A DNA stretch of 64,000 nt from Trebouxia sp. TZW2008 (GCA_002118135.1 BDIU01000135.1:62001-126000), one strand, 5' to 3'; counted from the stretch's first letter, positions 36,279-48,398 are shown. The notes: a model not told the origin generated them from the letters alone. Made by a program: numbers and translations.

Positions 36279-37950
36279 GTGCACATGGCAGCGTCATACA
36301 AAGTTCAGCTGCTCAGCAGACAAAAATTCAAGGCATGTGTGGCATCACCAGTGCCTCTTATCAGCCATCTGTATGGAGATGTGTGAAAGTGGGTTGACGA
36401 AAGCCTCAGCAGCAGACTCTCAAGACTTAGATTGCATCTGGGAATGCTCAAACCACAATCTGTGATATCACAAGGCATGTGTTTCAACATGGATACCATT
36501 TATGTCAGCCTCAGCAGACACAGCTCAAAATCAGATCAAATCAGCAGTTCAGCAGCCAATTTGTGAGTTAAGGTGTGTCAAGCAAGCGCCGTGAGCAGTT
36601 GGGGTTGACATTAGCAGCTCAGAGTTACATGGGTTGCTCATGCCAAACTCCTCAAGCAGCATTGTCAGTTTTGCGCTTTGTCAAGGAGGATGTTGCAATC
36701 AGCAATTGTGGTGAAATGCAGAGTTGTACACAAGCTGATTTGTGTGGAGTCTGCTGCCTGCCTAGTATGATTTATTAAGCTGCTTTTCAAAGGGGCAGAC
36801 AGGCAACAAAAGCTATTGACAAATTTATCGTTTGTATATTAGTTTGATTCATCTGCTTTGATTAGACAATGCATTGCTTGCAGCCTGAGACCGTCATGCT
36901 TGCAGCTTGCAGAATGATTCACCAAATTGTCGCCGACTGAAATTTGTTTCTGAGCATAGGCAATTACATGACAATCAAGCACGCTGCAACTGAAGCCTAG
37001 GCCTGTAAATCATTGCAAGAGTGACTTGGTCGAGCAATCAATGCTGATACTTTGTCTGCAGAAGCTGCGATTCAGCATCTGTCATGAACGCAGCGCAGAG
37101 CAGTGATGCGTTTAGTGTTGCTGCAATGTATTGGATGGAATTGCACCACAATGACGTTGTGACTGCACTTAGGCAATTGCACTGTGACATGCATCGTGCG
37201 GATTGCAGATGGACATGCATGACAAGACTTTGGTGTTTTGCACTGCACAGTGCTGTGCGCTGAAGGCACCGGCTGTTGCAGATGGAAAAGTCTCATGAGA
37301 GCCCACAGTTTGACATGCGACTCATTGAGGCGCACACAACGCAGCTCGCCACACAGATATCTAGTTGTACATGTACAACAGTCACAAGGCTGAATAGCCA
37401 TGCAAATATCTACTCTCGCAGTGGTCACAGGCCTGTATAGCTATTGCAAGCATGCACAGAACTTGCCAATGTTTGTGCATGCTTGAAATCACGTCATCAG
37501 TTTCAACTTTGCTCCTACTTGCTCCTACTTGGCGCATGCCTGCCTAGCAAGGCTGATACAACTGCGAGACTAATATGCCAAAACTACCCTGCTGTAATAT
37601 ATAGTCTGCAACCATCTCAACTCAGATACAATCAATGAAAAGGTTACCACGGACTGGTGTCATGCAATCAGTGAAAACCCAGCAAATCAGAAAACGACGC
37701 TGTTTTCTGAGGGGCTGTAGGCCATGCAGGTCACGGTGCATCTAGCACTTTGATTCAGCAGTTCTAATTCACATATCGTCAAGTGATCACAGGTGCAGCA
37801 CGAGTCACGCTGCACTGATATGCACAACCACATTGGCGCTCATTGCAGCACAAAATGTGCTGGTCACACCAACAATGAACTGCATCATGAAAAATTGGTG
37901 TCAAAAGTCAAAAAAAGAAATGTCACAAAAGAGAAGCCTCACAACAGAGT
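36279..37950. other. Intergenic region after the glycine-rich gene
   Basis: Convergent 3' flanks of the glycine-rich and GT77-like genes. I see no gene. Open frames on both strands are short and without motifs. A small direct repeat (TTGCTCCTAC twice) lies near 37508. Confidence 0.5.
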
Positions 37951-38832
37951 TCAAAGCTCACTGCATAAGTTGCAGAGGACATTGCATTTGGGGCACCACC
38001 AACTGGGAGCAGTCAGATTTGAAATTTGGAGAGGGCCTTTATTGGACAGATCCATGGACGACTGGTAATATGGCAAATCAAAATCGTCGCTATGGCATGG
38101 TGTCCTGACTGACAGACGCAAGACATCACCCAAATACAGCAAAGAGCTGGAGCCCTTTTCTGGCAACAAACACTGCTGTTCCCCCTCCCGCATGAGACTT
38201 GATACCATTGACCTTTTGTCTTCGGCTGTTAGCTTCATAAGGCAGGTACATGTCGCATTTGACCTGCTGCTGGTGCTGTCTGGTAGCAGCTGGATTGGTG
38301 GCCTGCTGTAATCGGCAAGATGCATTCCTGGTACAGCATCAGCGGGAATTCGCTGTGAGACTTGACTAGGTTCTGTCCAAATCACGTCAAAACCCTGATT
38401 GAGCAGCGCACTGATGAGCAATGGTCTAGTACAAGACTCAGACATTGCTGCCACTTTGGTTGGGTATCTGTTGAAGGGGTCTAGAAGATGTGCAATAGTG
38501 TTGATAGGAGTCGCATGTCCAGGGTGTTTCTCAAGGAACCAAGTTTGCGCAACTGTGTCTCTAGTAACAAGCAGAAAGCTGCTGATGTTCTGCCGGATGA
38601 GCTGCTGTGTCCATTCCTCAGCATCTTGCAGAGAGGAAGATCCCACTTGCATGACATACAGTGTTTTCTGTGGCGCTAGCTGCTCAAGCCTCAGCTGGAT
38701 ATGTTCGTGCAGCTGGTCTGGCCTTGCACCAGGGTAGAGCAGTTTCAGGCCGGCAAGGTGCAGAGGCCTCGCACATGAGACAGTGCATAGGAACAGCAAG
38801 GACAGGGCGAGTGTGAACTGTCTGCCCCGCAT
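37951..38832 (-). CDS. Secretory-pathway protein resembling GT77 nucleotide-diphospho-sugar transferases, DxD lost
   Basis: Single-exon gene of 293 residues. The start follows with RGRQFTLALSLLFLCTVSCA, a signal peptide or signal anchor. The middle (about residues 95-205) has the layout of the PF03407 fold: LLISALLNQGFDVIWTEPSQ corresponds to the strand that in active enzymes carries a DxD (dVlwsDtDvvw), then SRPPIQLLPDSTSSRSNAT, where the family has a D.....N.G segment. The acidic pair is absent (TEPS), so metal-dependent sugar transfer is doubtful. Four Cys near the C-terminus (CPKCNVLCNLC) could form disulfides. I am sure of the gene and the secretory signal, less so of the family. Confidence 0.6.
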   Translation of the reverse strand: MRGRQFTLALSLLFLCTVSCARPLHLAGLKLLYPGARPDQLHEHIQLRLEQLAPQKTLYVMQVGSSSLQDAEEWTQQLIRQNISSFLLVTRDTVAQTWFLEKHPGHATPINTIAHLLDPFNRYPTKVAAMSESCTRPLLISALLNQGFDVIWTEPSQVSQRIPADAVPGMHLADYSRPPIQLLPDSTSSRSNATCTCLMKLTAEDKRSMVSSLMREGEQQCLLPEKGSSSLLYLGDVLRLSVRTPCHSDDFDLPYYQSSMDLSNKGPLQISNLTAPSWWCPKCNVLCNLCSEL

Positions 38833-39790
38833 AAGCCCTGACCTGCAGTCGCCAATGGAAGCGAGTCAGGACGCGAGCTTGCAACGAGAGGGATGAACGG
38901 CCTTTCCAATGACCACGTTGTGCGTAAGAGCGGCTGCTGTATACCTTGCTGCAACTCGGGAAGTGCTCAAATTTGTCTGCCCAACTACGCAGCGCTTGGC
39001 CGCAAGAGCTCCAGATCACGAGACACCGACGATCCGGCCGCTGACACCAAAGTCGCACGCTGACAGGCACGCGCCAAGCGTCGCTGCAGCTCATGCCGAG
39101 CGACCCGACATCGGCGGGCCTTGCATGACTCACTGCAGTATCGAGACGATGCTCAGCGCACAAACGGCTGATAAGAATCAAATTTGTCGTTGCGTTTCTT
39201 AGTAAGATTGTGCTATTGCCCGAGCAAAAAATGAATCAAGGTGCCGGCTCGAGCTCGCACGTGCTGAAGAGGACTCATGTGGTCCATGTGCGCGTTCAAA
39301 ACATGAGCACATGAGCGAATGATCTTTGTCAGGCACAAAACTGCCGTACTCATGACGCATCCATGCCCTCAACTGCTATCACGTGGACCGCGACGAGGTC
39401 AGCACGAGGCGGCCACGCCGCTCAGCATCACGTTGCAGTTTAGGAGAGCCTAGCACAAAGTCAATGCTCAGAGCAGAGCCGGCTTCGAAGGGTCCCCCAA
39501 GGAGCCCCAAGACAGCTTTTAACAGTCAAAGTCTGCTTCTTCTTGCCGGCGTGGGCAGCTGATGCCCCTGAGAATTAGCTGGTAAATTCAATGCTGTACC
39601 ACTGCAACAGCTAGCTGACATGCAGAAAGGAAAAGAAAATTTATCAGGCTGTGTCATTCTGCGGCACACAGCGAGCCTCTGTGCGTAGAGGGAGTTGACA
39701 GTCATGAGTGCAACGGCAGCAACAACTTGCAATTGACAACAGCAGTCCGCATGTTTGCCAGCAGCCTCTAAAAGTCTTTGTGTTCACACA
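38833..39790. other. Intergenic region upstream of the GT77-like gene
   Basis: Promoter side of the minus-strand GT77-like gene and 3' side of the EP-like gene. GC-richer around 38980-39120. No motif-bearing frame was seen. Confidence 0.5.
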
Positions 39791-39797
39791 TGCTTGC

Positions 39798-42700
39798 TTA
39801 AGCACATCTGCCTAGAGGCTGAAAAGCTGCCTGACTCGCATTCTCTTTCACAGAGCCAAGGCTGAACATCACAAGCATCAGTTGGTGCAGCCTTGTGGGT
39901 GCGTAGTAGCAGATCACACTCCTGAGACGTCTGGTTTGTGCAAGACTTTGCAAAACATAACTCTGATCAAACCATGACTGCAGTTCCTTGATCAGGTGCT
40001 GGATGCAACTGCCAGCACAACTCATACACGGCCTGTGTATCAAAGATTCTGCTGCTGTTCTGGAGTGAAAACTGATTGATCTTTAGTAGCACTCATAGCA
40101 ACTGCTGTTGGGCTCGATAGCAGGTCAAGAGCATTTGCCTGCCTGGATCCTGCCCTTTTCAGCACTTCCAGTCTTGCTCTGTTCTGCCAGTTCTACAATT
40201 TTGCAACTGTTGCATTTCATACAGCATGCATCACTTGCGCTGAGTCCCTTTTCTAAACAGGTGCAGCTAGTGCTGATGCTGTCCATACAAACAAGCAGCG
40301 TCAGGTTCAAACACACTCCAGCCCAAAATGCTGCTGAGTTTGTGGTAAATACTTTGCTGAACGGTGCTCATGTGCATCTGGATGTGATGGTTGCATGTTG
40401 CCTGCACCTTGTGCTGTGAAAGTCTGCTTGATAGGTTCATTCAACATCCCTTTTGGATCCCCAGCTTGCTCAATCAATGCAAATTCGATGGAGGAGGTTG
40501 CTCTGACACCTTTTCTTCTCTCCCAAAGCTCTTCTAAGAACGCATACCTGCAGGCATCAAGAATGTGTATGTCACATGTGAGACACACAATGTGATTGAT
40601 TGCTCTGACCACATTGCGCAATTACTGCAAAGTCAATGGATGAACTTGCTTTGAAACCTTTTCTTCTCTACCACAGCTCCTCCAAGAATGCGTACCTGCA
40701 GGGCACAATGTACACTATTACAGATTTTTATGTAAGCTGGCTTTACATTGTGACGTGAACCGCCATCGGGTCTCCAAGATGGTGATTGTAGTCAAGCAAT
40801 TGATTGATGCATTGATTGCGTGCATTGACATGCAGCAAGTGACACAGTCCTGTCATCTTCTGCTTTGCATGTGAGTCTGTCTTACCCAGCACAGTGTGCA
40901 TGCACTCTTCCACTGTGTGGGTGGTGATGGCAGTGGGACGATGTCGTGATATCACTCTATAGTACACTGATGTGGTGTGCACTAATTGTGCATGGTGTTG
41001 CAACAACTGCTTGCCGCCAAGTGACTCGGCAGTGCACATGACACCAAGTTGGCCTGACAGGCTGTTGCAACTTGAGCAGTCTACCCCAGATGACAGTTGC
41101 AACTGTCCCTCCAAATGCTTCTGACAGACAACAGCACCCCTTTCCTGAATACTTTCCTGCTGGCATGTGTGCTGGCAAGTCACTGTCCAGCTCTGCTAAA
41201 TTGTTGTCAAGAAGCCGCTTACCATAGTGGCTGCATTTGTGTTTGCTCCCAGATGCTTCCTTTATGGTAACAGAGCTGGAAATTAAGTTCCACTAAACCA
41301 CTCAAATAAGGTACCCATTTACCTCATCCAGATGCACAGACATTTAGCTGAACTGGGTCAAAGTGTAACAGCTGCTACTTGAGCCAGCAGGCATTGACAA
41401 TCGCTATGGCTTCCAAAATTTCCTGCACAGCGGTCATTACAGGGATAGTAACAGAGCTCGGTGTCAGTAACAGCAAGCTTGAGCAGTCTATGGCTGACAT
41501 CAGCCTTGGCAACTCACCTGCCAGCTCTGAAACTGCTCAAGAAGCAGCCACTGCTATCAGAAAGAACTGGAAGCCATCATAGCTAGCAACATGCATGCTA
41601 TCAAATGCTTCTGAGTCACAGCAGCAACCCTGAACTATCTATTGCTGACATCAGTCTTGGCCAGTCACCTGCCAGCTCTGAAACTGCTCAAGAAGCAGCC
41701 ACTGCTATCAGAAACAATTGGAAGCCATCATAGTTAACAACATGCATGCTATCAAATGCTTCTGAGTCACAGCAGCAACCCTGAACAATCTGTTGCTGAC
41801 ATCAGCCTGAGCAGTTCATCTGCCAGCTCCCAAACTGCTCAAGAAGCGGCCACTGCTATCAGAAAGAACTGGAATTCTTCCTAGTTGGCAACATGCATGC
41901 TATCAAACATTTCTGAGTCACAACAGCATCCCTGAACTATCTATTGCTGACATCAGCCTGAGGAGTTCATCTGCCTGCTCTGGCGCCATCAAGATGATGA
42001 CCACTGCTATCAGAAAGATGTGGAAGCCATAGGGATTAGCAATGTTCATGCTACCATATGCTCCTGACAGCAGCAACTGAGCGGCCGATTGCTGACATCA
42101 GCTTCTACAGCTAATAAGTGACTTTACACAGATGTGTGACTCAGTGCACAAGCTTCTGCAGCAGATGGAGAACAACAGAAAAGTCAGCTTGATGCAGAGA
42201 ATTTTCAGTTCAACTAATTGGGCTGACTGTCCAGCTCTGTCGCTGTCCAAATAATGGTCACTGTGGGGAAAGCATTAGCAGCTGTAGTGGTAGTGGTATG
42301 GTGGCAATGCTCATGCTTACCATATGCTTTCACCTGACAGCAGCAACTGAGCAGCCGCTTACTCAACAGGCTAGACAGCTTGACAACTTAATTGAATGAC
42401 TTTATTGGATAAAGTCACTGGGCTTGCCAAACAGCTCTGTCGCCATCCATGTATTGATTGCTGTGCTTGAAAGCCTCATTGGTTAGTAATATTCATGCTA
42501 CCAGTCGATTGTTAATGACAGCAGCAACTGAGCAGCCACTTGCTCAACAGGCTATACAGCTTGATGACTTACTTTATAACTGGATTGGATACAGGCAGTG
42601 GACTTATTGTCCAGCTCTATTACCATCTACATATTGAATGCTGTGCTTGGACGCCATAGTGATTAGCAATGTTCATGCTACCATATGCTTTTGAATGACA

Positions 42701-43735
42701 ACATCAACTGAGCAGCCACTTACTCAACAGGCTATACAGCTTGATGACTTGCTTGATAACTGGCTTCGACACAGTCAGTGGACTGACTGTCCAGCTCTGT
42801 TACCATTGAGGTAATGACCGCTGTCCAGAAGGAAACTGGCACCATAAGGATGGGTGCAGTTTGTGCTATGAAATGAGTTTGAACAGCAGCAACTGAGCAG
42901 CCAATCACTGACAGGTTAGCACATGATCAAACTGGTTGGAGACAAATGATTGCTTCTGTACGTACCTAGTTGGGCCTGCTGAGCCTGCTAGCCCTGTTGT
43001 GATGACAGCGGTCTACACAGCGTGATGATTTATTTGAATAACATGATTCATTGCTGAATGTTATTGAACTTACCGTCCAGCTCTATTACCATCGAGGTAA
43101 TGACCGCTGTCCAAGAAACACTGGAAGCCATAATGGTTGGCAATGTCTGCTGGCTCCAGTAGCAGCCGATACATGTTGCCACGGTTCAGCCAAATGTTCT
43201 GCTTCTCAAAGAACTCGTCTGGCAGTTTGCCCTGCACTTGCAAACAATCGATCTGTTCAAGCAGTTGCAAACAATCAGCTTTTGTGGTGGTGATGATTTG
43301 GTATGATCAACATGTTGCCACACTCTGGCAGGCGTTTCGCTTCTCAAAGAACACCTCTGGCAGGGTGCCATGCATTTGCAAATCATCAGCGTTCCCACAA
43401 TTTGCAAACAATAAGCAATTCCATTATTTGCAAACAATCAGCGTTCCCAGTAGTTGCAAGCGTTCAGCTTTCCCAGTATTTGCTCAGAGCGCTTGTAGCA
43501 ATGATGATATGAACATGGTGACTTGATTCAACCCGAGGTTCTCCGTCTCAAGGAGTTCATCTGGCAATTTGCCCTGCACTTGCAAACAACCCACTCTCCG
43601 CGTGTTGAAAACAGGAACATAGTCTGCATGCGTATGATCAGAGAGCTTGTCTGTGCAGACAGGCAGGCAGTGTATCATGTGCAGACAGGCAGGCAGTGTA
43701 TCATGTGCAGACAGGCAGGCAGTGTATCATGTGCA

Positions 43736-43781
<46 letters not shown>

Positions 43782-44569
43782 CATCAACACGCTTATGCAT
43801 ACATCCCATCTCTCATGGGTCATATCAAAAACAGGAACATGATTTGGAAGCACAGCAGGATGCATGGCGGTGGCTGACTAAGAAGGGATCTTGTTCCATA
43901 GCAAATCTAGTCTGAACTAAGAGCCATGCACTTGCAAAGCAGCCATCTCAAGGCATGGATGCTGCGCCAAATTTATGTGAAAGTACACAAGAACAGTCTC
44001 AAAGCATGGACAGGCATGACTTGCGCTTCAAGGTCCGGATTGAGGTGCCAAACCTTGTTCCACAGGAAGATGGTTTCCCGCCAGAAGCCATTCACAACCG
44101 TGATTTTTTCCTTTATCTCCCAGTCCTCTTCATGCTGAAGGTGTTTCAGACGCAAATAATAGGTTCGATCTGAGCCACCACACTTTTGTCTCTTGTACCT
44201 CTCAACCTCTATCAAAACGTGCTGCAGCAGAGAATTTGACTTGACTCTACGGCTGTTGTCCAGTTTGGCTTTGCGCGAGAGCTAAGACCGCGTTGTCAGC
44301 GGTATCAAAGTTGACAACTGGCCGGACCGAGGGGCCACGCGCACTCACAGCTTTTGTCAAGCGCAAATTAAGACGGGCGCAAAGCTCACTTGTACTTCCT
44401 TGCTGTATTTGTACGCTTGTTCAGCCGCTCGAGACTCTTTTTTGTCCTCTGCGTCGGAAATTCTGTTCCTCTGAGCGATGATCAGGTTAGCGATACCGAG
44501 AGTCAAACTGATGCCACTCAACACCAAGGCCAAGATAGCGGCCAAGTAATAGGACTGAGTCGTCACCAT
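39798..44569 (-). CDS. Membrane-anchored protein with EDS1-EP-like domain
   Basis: Exons in gene order: 44569-44390, 44221-44021, 43231-43074, 40956-40747, 40547-40408; phases agree (about 296 residues). The 3' end is unresolved: the frame from 40408 either runs on to a stop at 40307 or splices to sequence near 39798-40030. Residues 8-32 are one transmembrane helix (YYLAAILALVLSGISLTLGI); there is no lipase domain. Residues about 100-185 match the EP domain of the plant immune regulators EDS1/PAD4/SAG101: GFWRET, then LPDEFF, WLNRGNMYRLLLEPADIAN, and GHYLDGNRAG (family pattern: LP..F....WV...Y..LVEPLDIA.YY...GHYL..GR). In seed plants this domain forms heterodimers that bind nucleotide second messengers for helper NLRs. 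An alga would not be expected to use that pathway, so the role is open. Intron 3 is a tandem array of exon-3 tails. Confidence 0.6.
40625..40708 (-). repeat. Decayed head copy of EP-like gene exon 5
   Basis: Gene-strand CTGCAG then GTACGCATTCTTGGAGGAGC copies the exon 5 start (GTATGCGTTCTTAGAAGAGC, at 40547). The copy has TAG where the exon has TGG GAG. It lies upstream in gene orientation. Confidence 0.82.
41380..43000 (-). repeat. About nine decayed tail copies of EP-like gene exon 3, filling intron 3
   Basis: The exon 3 end (43074-43150; plus strand GTCCAGCTCTATTACCATCG ... GGAAGCCATAATGGTTGGCA) recurs near 42790, 42600, 42427, 42228, 41970, 41817, 41667 and 41517, with a further echo near 41390. 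Units are about 130-190 bases and carry the flanking intron (CAGCAGCAACTGAGCAGCC). The copy nearest the exon (42790) is the best preserved; the three most distant are very similar to each other, as if amplified again later. Confidence 0.82.
43285..43600 (-). repeat. Two decayed head copies of EP-like gene exon 3
   Basis: The acceptor and first about 60 bases of exon 3 (gene strand GTGCAG then GGCAAACTGCCAGACGAG) recur at about 43535-43590 (GGCAAATTGCCAGATGAACT) and 43318-43382 (GGCACCCTGCCAGAGGTG). Both are upstream in gene orientation. Short echoes of TTGCAAACAATCAGC lie between. Confidence 0.85.
43651..43783. repeat. 26-base tandem repeat running into (GGCA)n
   Basis: Three units of GTGCAGACAGGCAGGCAGTG plus TATCAT are followed by about eleven GGCA units, in intron 2 of the EP-like gene. 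A simple-sequence expansion, with no coding role. Confidence 0.9.
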
Positions 44570-45860
44570 ACGTCGACATCAAAACCTGCAACAGCGGCGT
44601 TGACTGCCTGGACCGGAAAGTTTTGAAGTAACGCCAGCCGAAAGCCATAACTTCTACCTCACCATGGCAAGTAGGGTATTGGCGAATTCCATGTGGTGAG
44701 TAGACGGATTACTGCTGAGCGACGCGTCAGCATTCCTTGCTTCAATACATGTTCTATGGATTTCGAGTCAAAGCTTCCCCTGATGTGGCAATGTCTGCGA
44801 CATAGCACCGACGCCACCAGGGTTATGCAAACACCGAAAATTGTTTTGATATGAGGTTTGAGGTGGTCTGTAGCTGAAGCAATGTCTGTTGCATCTGAGC
44901 TGCGTAACTGCTAACTGCCGGCCACGAGCGCTGAAAGCAAGCATGGACTGTTACTGACATGTTGAGCTGATAAGTAGACTACCAGGAACATGACAAGCAC
45001 ACACGGTCCTCAGTTGCAGTCTCCAATTTCTTCGGCATGTAACATCTTCTATGGATTAGCAGCTTTGAGATGCAGCTTTTCACGGTTACCACAAGTATTG
45101 AGGAGCAAAAGAGCTGCATGCATTCTCAGCCGCCCAGCAATGTTGCATGCATGACTGTTCAATGTCAGAGAGGCCGGTCTCATGGGACCTGTATGTTGTT
45201 GATGTGTCTTGCACATTCAACTCACAAATCTTTTTAAAGCTAGAACAGTCCTGACACACAGCTGACATGGAGAAACTTCTGGATTTCGCATGTGTTGCCT
45301 GAAAGCTTGTGCCACGCTCATGAGCATATTTGCATAAAATAGTATTCAGTAGTAGATAGACTACATAAGTCTGTGATCAATACGCTATAGCAAACACTGT
45401 TGCAGCTAACAAGCAGGACAATCAAAGCACAAACAAGCCTCATCATGTTCACCTTCACGGTTCATTCAAATGCAAATTGAATCAGTTATTGAATTTGTCC
45501 AGCTTGCCCATGAATGCGCTTCACACACCTTGCTGGGTGCAGCTCAGTTGTTGAGACGACTGTTGCTCACACACTGTCAGCAAGATTCCAAAATGGCCTG
45601 AAGATGATGTACAGAGCTAAACAAGCTGGTGGGGGGCTGAAAGCTCCAGGGTCAGGCCTGACCTGGAAAGATGTCATCTGTCGTCTTCTGAGAGGAGCAA
45701 GTCAATCTTGTAGATAGCTAGCTTGGTGCTGTCAGAGTCTTGTGTATATGACTGCAAGCTCATAGCCAGACCCTTGAAGCGGCAGCACAGCATAAGCAGC
45801 ATCCACCGAAGCCACCTGTTGCATGGCCTGAGTGTTCTGAAGTCAGATGCTCTGATGTAT
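44570..45860. other. Intergenic region between the EP-like gene and the SGNH hydrolase gene
   Basis: Promoter of the EP-like gene (minus) and 3' flank of the SGNH gene (minus). No motif-bearing frame was seen. Confidence 0.5.
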
Positions 45861-48398
45861 TCAGTTGGCAGAGTTCAGTACAGGATCCAAGCACTCTGAT
45901 AGCACAAGGTCAAAACCTTGCGCGTTGAAATGTAGCACGTCTGGCACAACTTTTGTGTTGATCTTGATTCCTCCAAGTACCTGAACAGTTACAATGTCCA
46001 AATGTATTTAACGTGAGCTTCTGGCACCAGTCAATGCTGCTTTGTCAATGCCAGCTTATTGCGGTGTGCTAATCTGAAACCATGCAAGCAATGCAAAGAA
46101 GGCACGGTGCTGTATCAAGCTTTATGCAGTGAAGCTGCCATGAAGATGTACATCAGGGTCTTGAGTCAAGATCCAAAGAAACGACAGGAGTGCAAAGGAT
46201 GCATGGCACAAAGTTGAAGCTACATGCAAAGCAGCTGCATGGATGACGTACCTCAGGGTTGTCAGTCACAAACCAAGGGGTGCAGTCTAGAAATGTTATG
46301 GCATCCTGTCCTCTGGAGTAATTCTCAAGACGCTGGTTGATTGCTGTTATTTGTGCAGAGAACCTGCAAGCACACGTCCTTGTCAAGGCTTGTATCAATG
46401 CATACAGATTCCCACTCATAAGCATATCATAGACATTTTGAATCACAATATTGAAGCACATGCCAAGCATTGACATATGTGGTGCAAAAGGCAAACAATG
46501 CATGCAAGCATGACAGCAACTTTATACTTACTGATTGGGAAGTGGAGCCAGCTCCTCAAAAGTTTCCACCCAGTCATGCTCAAGTCCTCTGCCCCTTGGC
46601 ATGATTGCCATCAATACAATTTTGATGCCAGGAGTGTGTCTCATAAGGCGAGTGCAGATGCCAATGATCCGCTGCGATACCTCCTCAGTGGTGGTGTCCT
46701 GCAGTGTCCAATTCACTGTCAGTATTGTGAACAAAAGATCTGGGCGACAAAAGCAATGGATGACTCAAGGGCAGCAATCTTGTCATGAAGCATTTTGTAT
46801 GCAACTAAAGAGCTGCATACACACATACAGCAAGCAATGAGGCATGTGCTATCATGAGGGACATTACAGCTCTTGTCTGGCTAGCCTCAAATGACAAATA
46901 CACAGCGTTGAATTGTGAAGCTTGCATTCAATTGCACTGCCCGTCATCAGTGCTTGTCTAAGGGTGTGTACTGGCCCTGAGGTTCCAAAGCATGCAGTGC
47001 ATCTCAAGCTAAGCAATGCATGCATGCACATGCCAAGGTACGATGAAGCATATGTATGTAGTACCAATATATGCCGCTCAAAAGGCGACAATGCATGCAA
47101 GCATGAAAGAGCAGCATTTCACTGAAGGAAGGGTCAAACAAAAAGCTTACTTCATCTCCACAGCAATAGAAAATGTCCATTCCCCCAAGCCACACCACTG
47201 CTGTCTTTGCGTGGTCATCTTGCAGATAGTTCTCATGGTCTATTCGCTTTGCCAAATTTTCTGCAGTCAGACCTGAAGCGACAACAACAAAGGCTTTGGA
47301 CTCAGTGAAGTGTCACGTGGGATCACAGGTTTGCAACATAGCGTTTGCAAAGCTCATCACAAGACAAGGCTGGAATCAACATATCTGAATATCACGCAGC
47401 AGTGTGAGTCATCTGGCATTTGAAGACTGCTGCTGCTCAGCCATGTGTAGCAAACATTATTTCTTCTTAAGCTGCTATTCACACTGTAACATGATGCAAT
47501 ACAATATCTGACACACTATCATGCAATTACGATACAGTGCAATCTCCTTGTAACAACTGCTTTGGTCACCAAGGAAGGTGTCCTTACATAAGACTGTCCT
47601 TACTCAGAGGGACTACTACAGTCAGAAAGCAGTGAATGGTTCCCAATCGCAGTGTCCTTACATTAATAATGTCCTTACATCAAGTGTCCTTACATCAAGA
47701 AGTTACTGTAACAGCATCAAGCAAGAGAGGTTACTTGATTCAGCCATGTTTTTGGTTCTTCGGTGGCCATGATGTTTGACCCACACTTCTGGCACACCTG
47801 TGCCATCACGCACACCACCAGCGGGCCCACGCAAGTAAGCTGGCAGGCTATCTCCATACACAATGATGTCGAGGCTCTGCAGTGTGCAGAAGTCTTTCCC
47901 CCTTAATAAGGTGGTGGTAAGGGGCGCTTGCAACAAGCTTGCACCGGTCTGGAGTCGAAGCAAGAACTGCACATGCGCGCAAAAACAACAACAAAAAGAC
48001 AGGTTTGAACGCTCACCGACAATCGGTCCAGTGAGTCGCGTTCAGCTTCGATTTCCGCCTCGACGTTATCTGAGCTGAAGCCTACGACGCAGGCAGGCCT
48101 TGCACGGGGTTTTCCGTAGACTGGAGAGCTACTCGATCATGGCGGCGAAAAGGGCAGATGCGGCTCAAGTACCTGTTTCAACTTGAGCGGCAACTTTGCG
48201 CGAGAGGAAGCAGACTAGTAAGAAAAAAATCCGGATGTAGCTACAGGCTACTTGTCGGGTGCTCCCGAGCCTTCCAGCTTGCGCACGGCTGCTGTAACTT
48301 GCGCGCGAAGGCGCCATCCTTACGATCGCGAGTTCGAACACAGATGTGCCAACTCCGCAGACGAGCATGAAATTTGCAACGCGTTTAAGTGGTCTCAT
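45861..48398 (-). CDS. SGNH/GDSL-type hydrolase, membrane-anchored or secreted
   Basis: Likely an esterase or acyl/acetyl hydrolase acting in the secretory path or outside the cell; the substrate is unknown. Exons in gene order: 48398-48173, 48120-48017, 47966-47735, 47272-47151, 46698-46532, 46363-46252, 45980-45861; all phases agree, 360 residues (333 if the ATG at 48317 is used). A hydrophobic stretch in exon 1 (YIRIFFLLVCFL) looks like a signal anchor. Block I is DIIVYGDSLPAYL with the nucleophile Ser. Block III, usually GxND, reads WLGGMDIF, so the oxyanion-hole Asn is replaced. Later comes IKIVLMAIMPRG (the strand before the loop), and the C-terminal DVLHFNAQGF supplies the Asp and His of the triad (DxxH). 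The layout is nearest to the PAF-acetylhydrolase-like SGNH proteins. Confidence 0.8.
46140..46200 (-). repeat. Decayed tail copy of SGNH gene exon 6
   Basis: Plus strand GATGTACATCAGGGTCTTGAG (46145) echoes the exon 6 end with donor (GACGTACCTCAGGGTTGTCAG at 46245). It lies downstream in gene orientation and shares only about 40 bases. Confidence 0.6.
47538..47708. mobile_element. MITE-like dispersed element, copy B
   Basis: Reverse-complement relative of 16583-16750 inside intron 3 of the SGNH gene. TGTCCTTACAT recurs four times. The shared landmarks are the TTGTAACAACTGCTTTGGT end, a CAGTCAGAAAGCAGTGAATG core and several TGTCCTTA units. No coding capacity. Confidence 0.5.

Noticed and set aside
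40850..40885. 36-base intron with GTAAG donor and CAG acceptor
   Set aside because: Too short for an ordinary intron, and the sequence is open in frame, so it was kept as coding.
43523..43915. Open frame with a Gln/Ala/Gly/Arg repeat
   Set aside because: Produced by the (GGCA)n expansion; lies in an intron of the EP-like gene.
44155..44185. tRNA-like GGTTCGATC box
   Set aside because: Falls in exon 2 of the EP-like gene and no cloverleaf can be formed around it.
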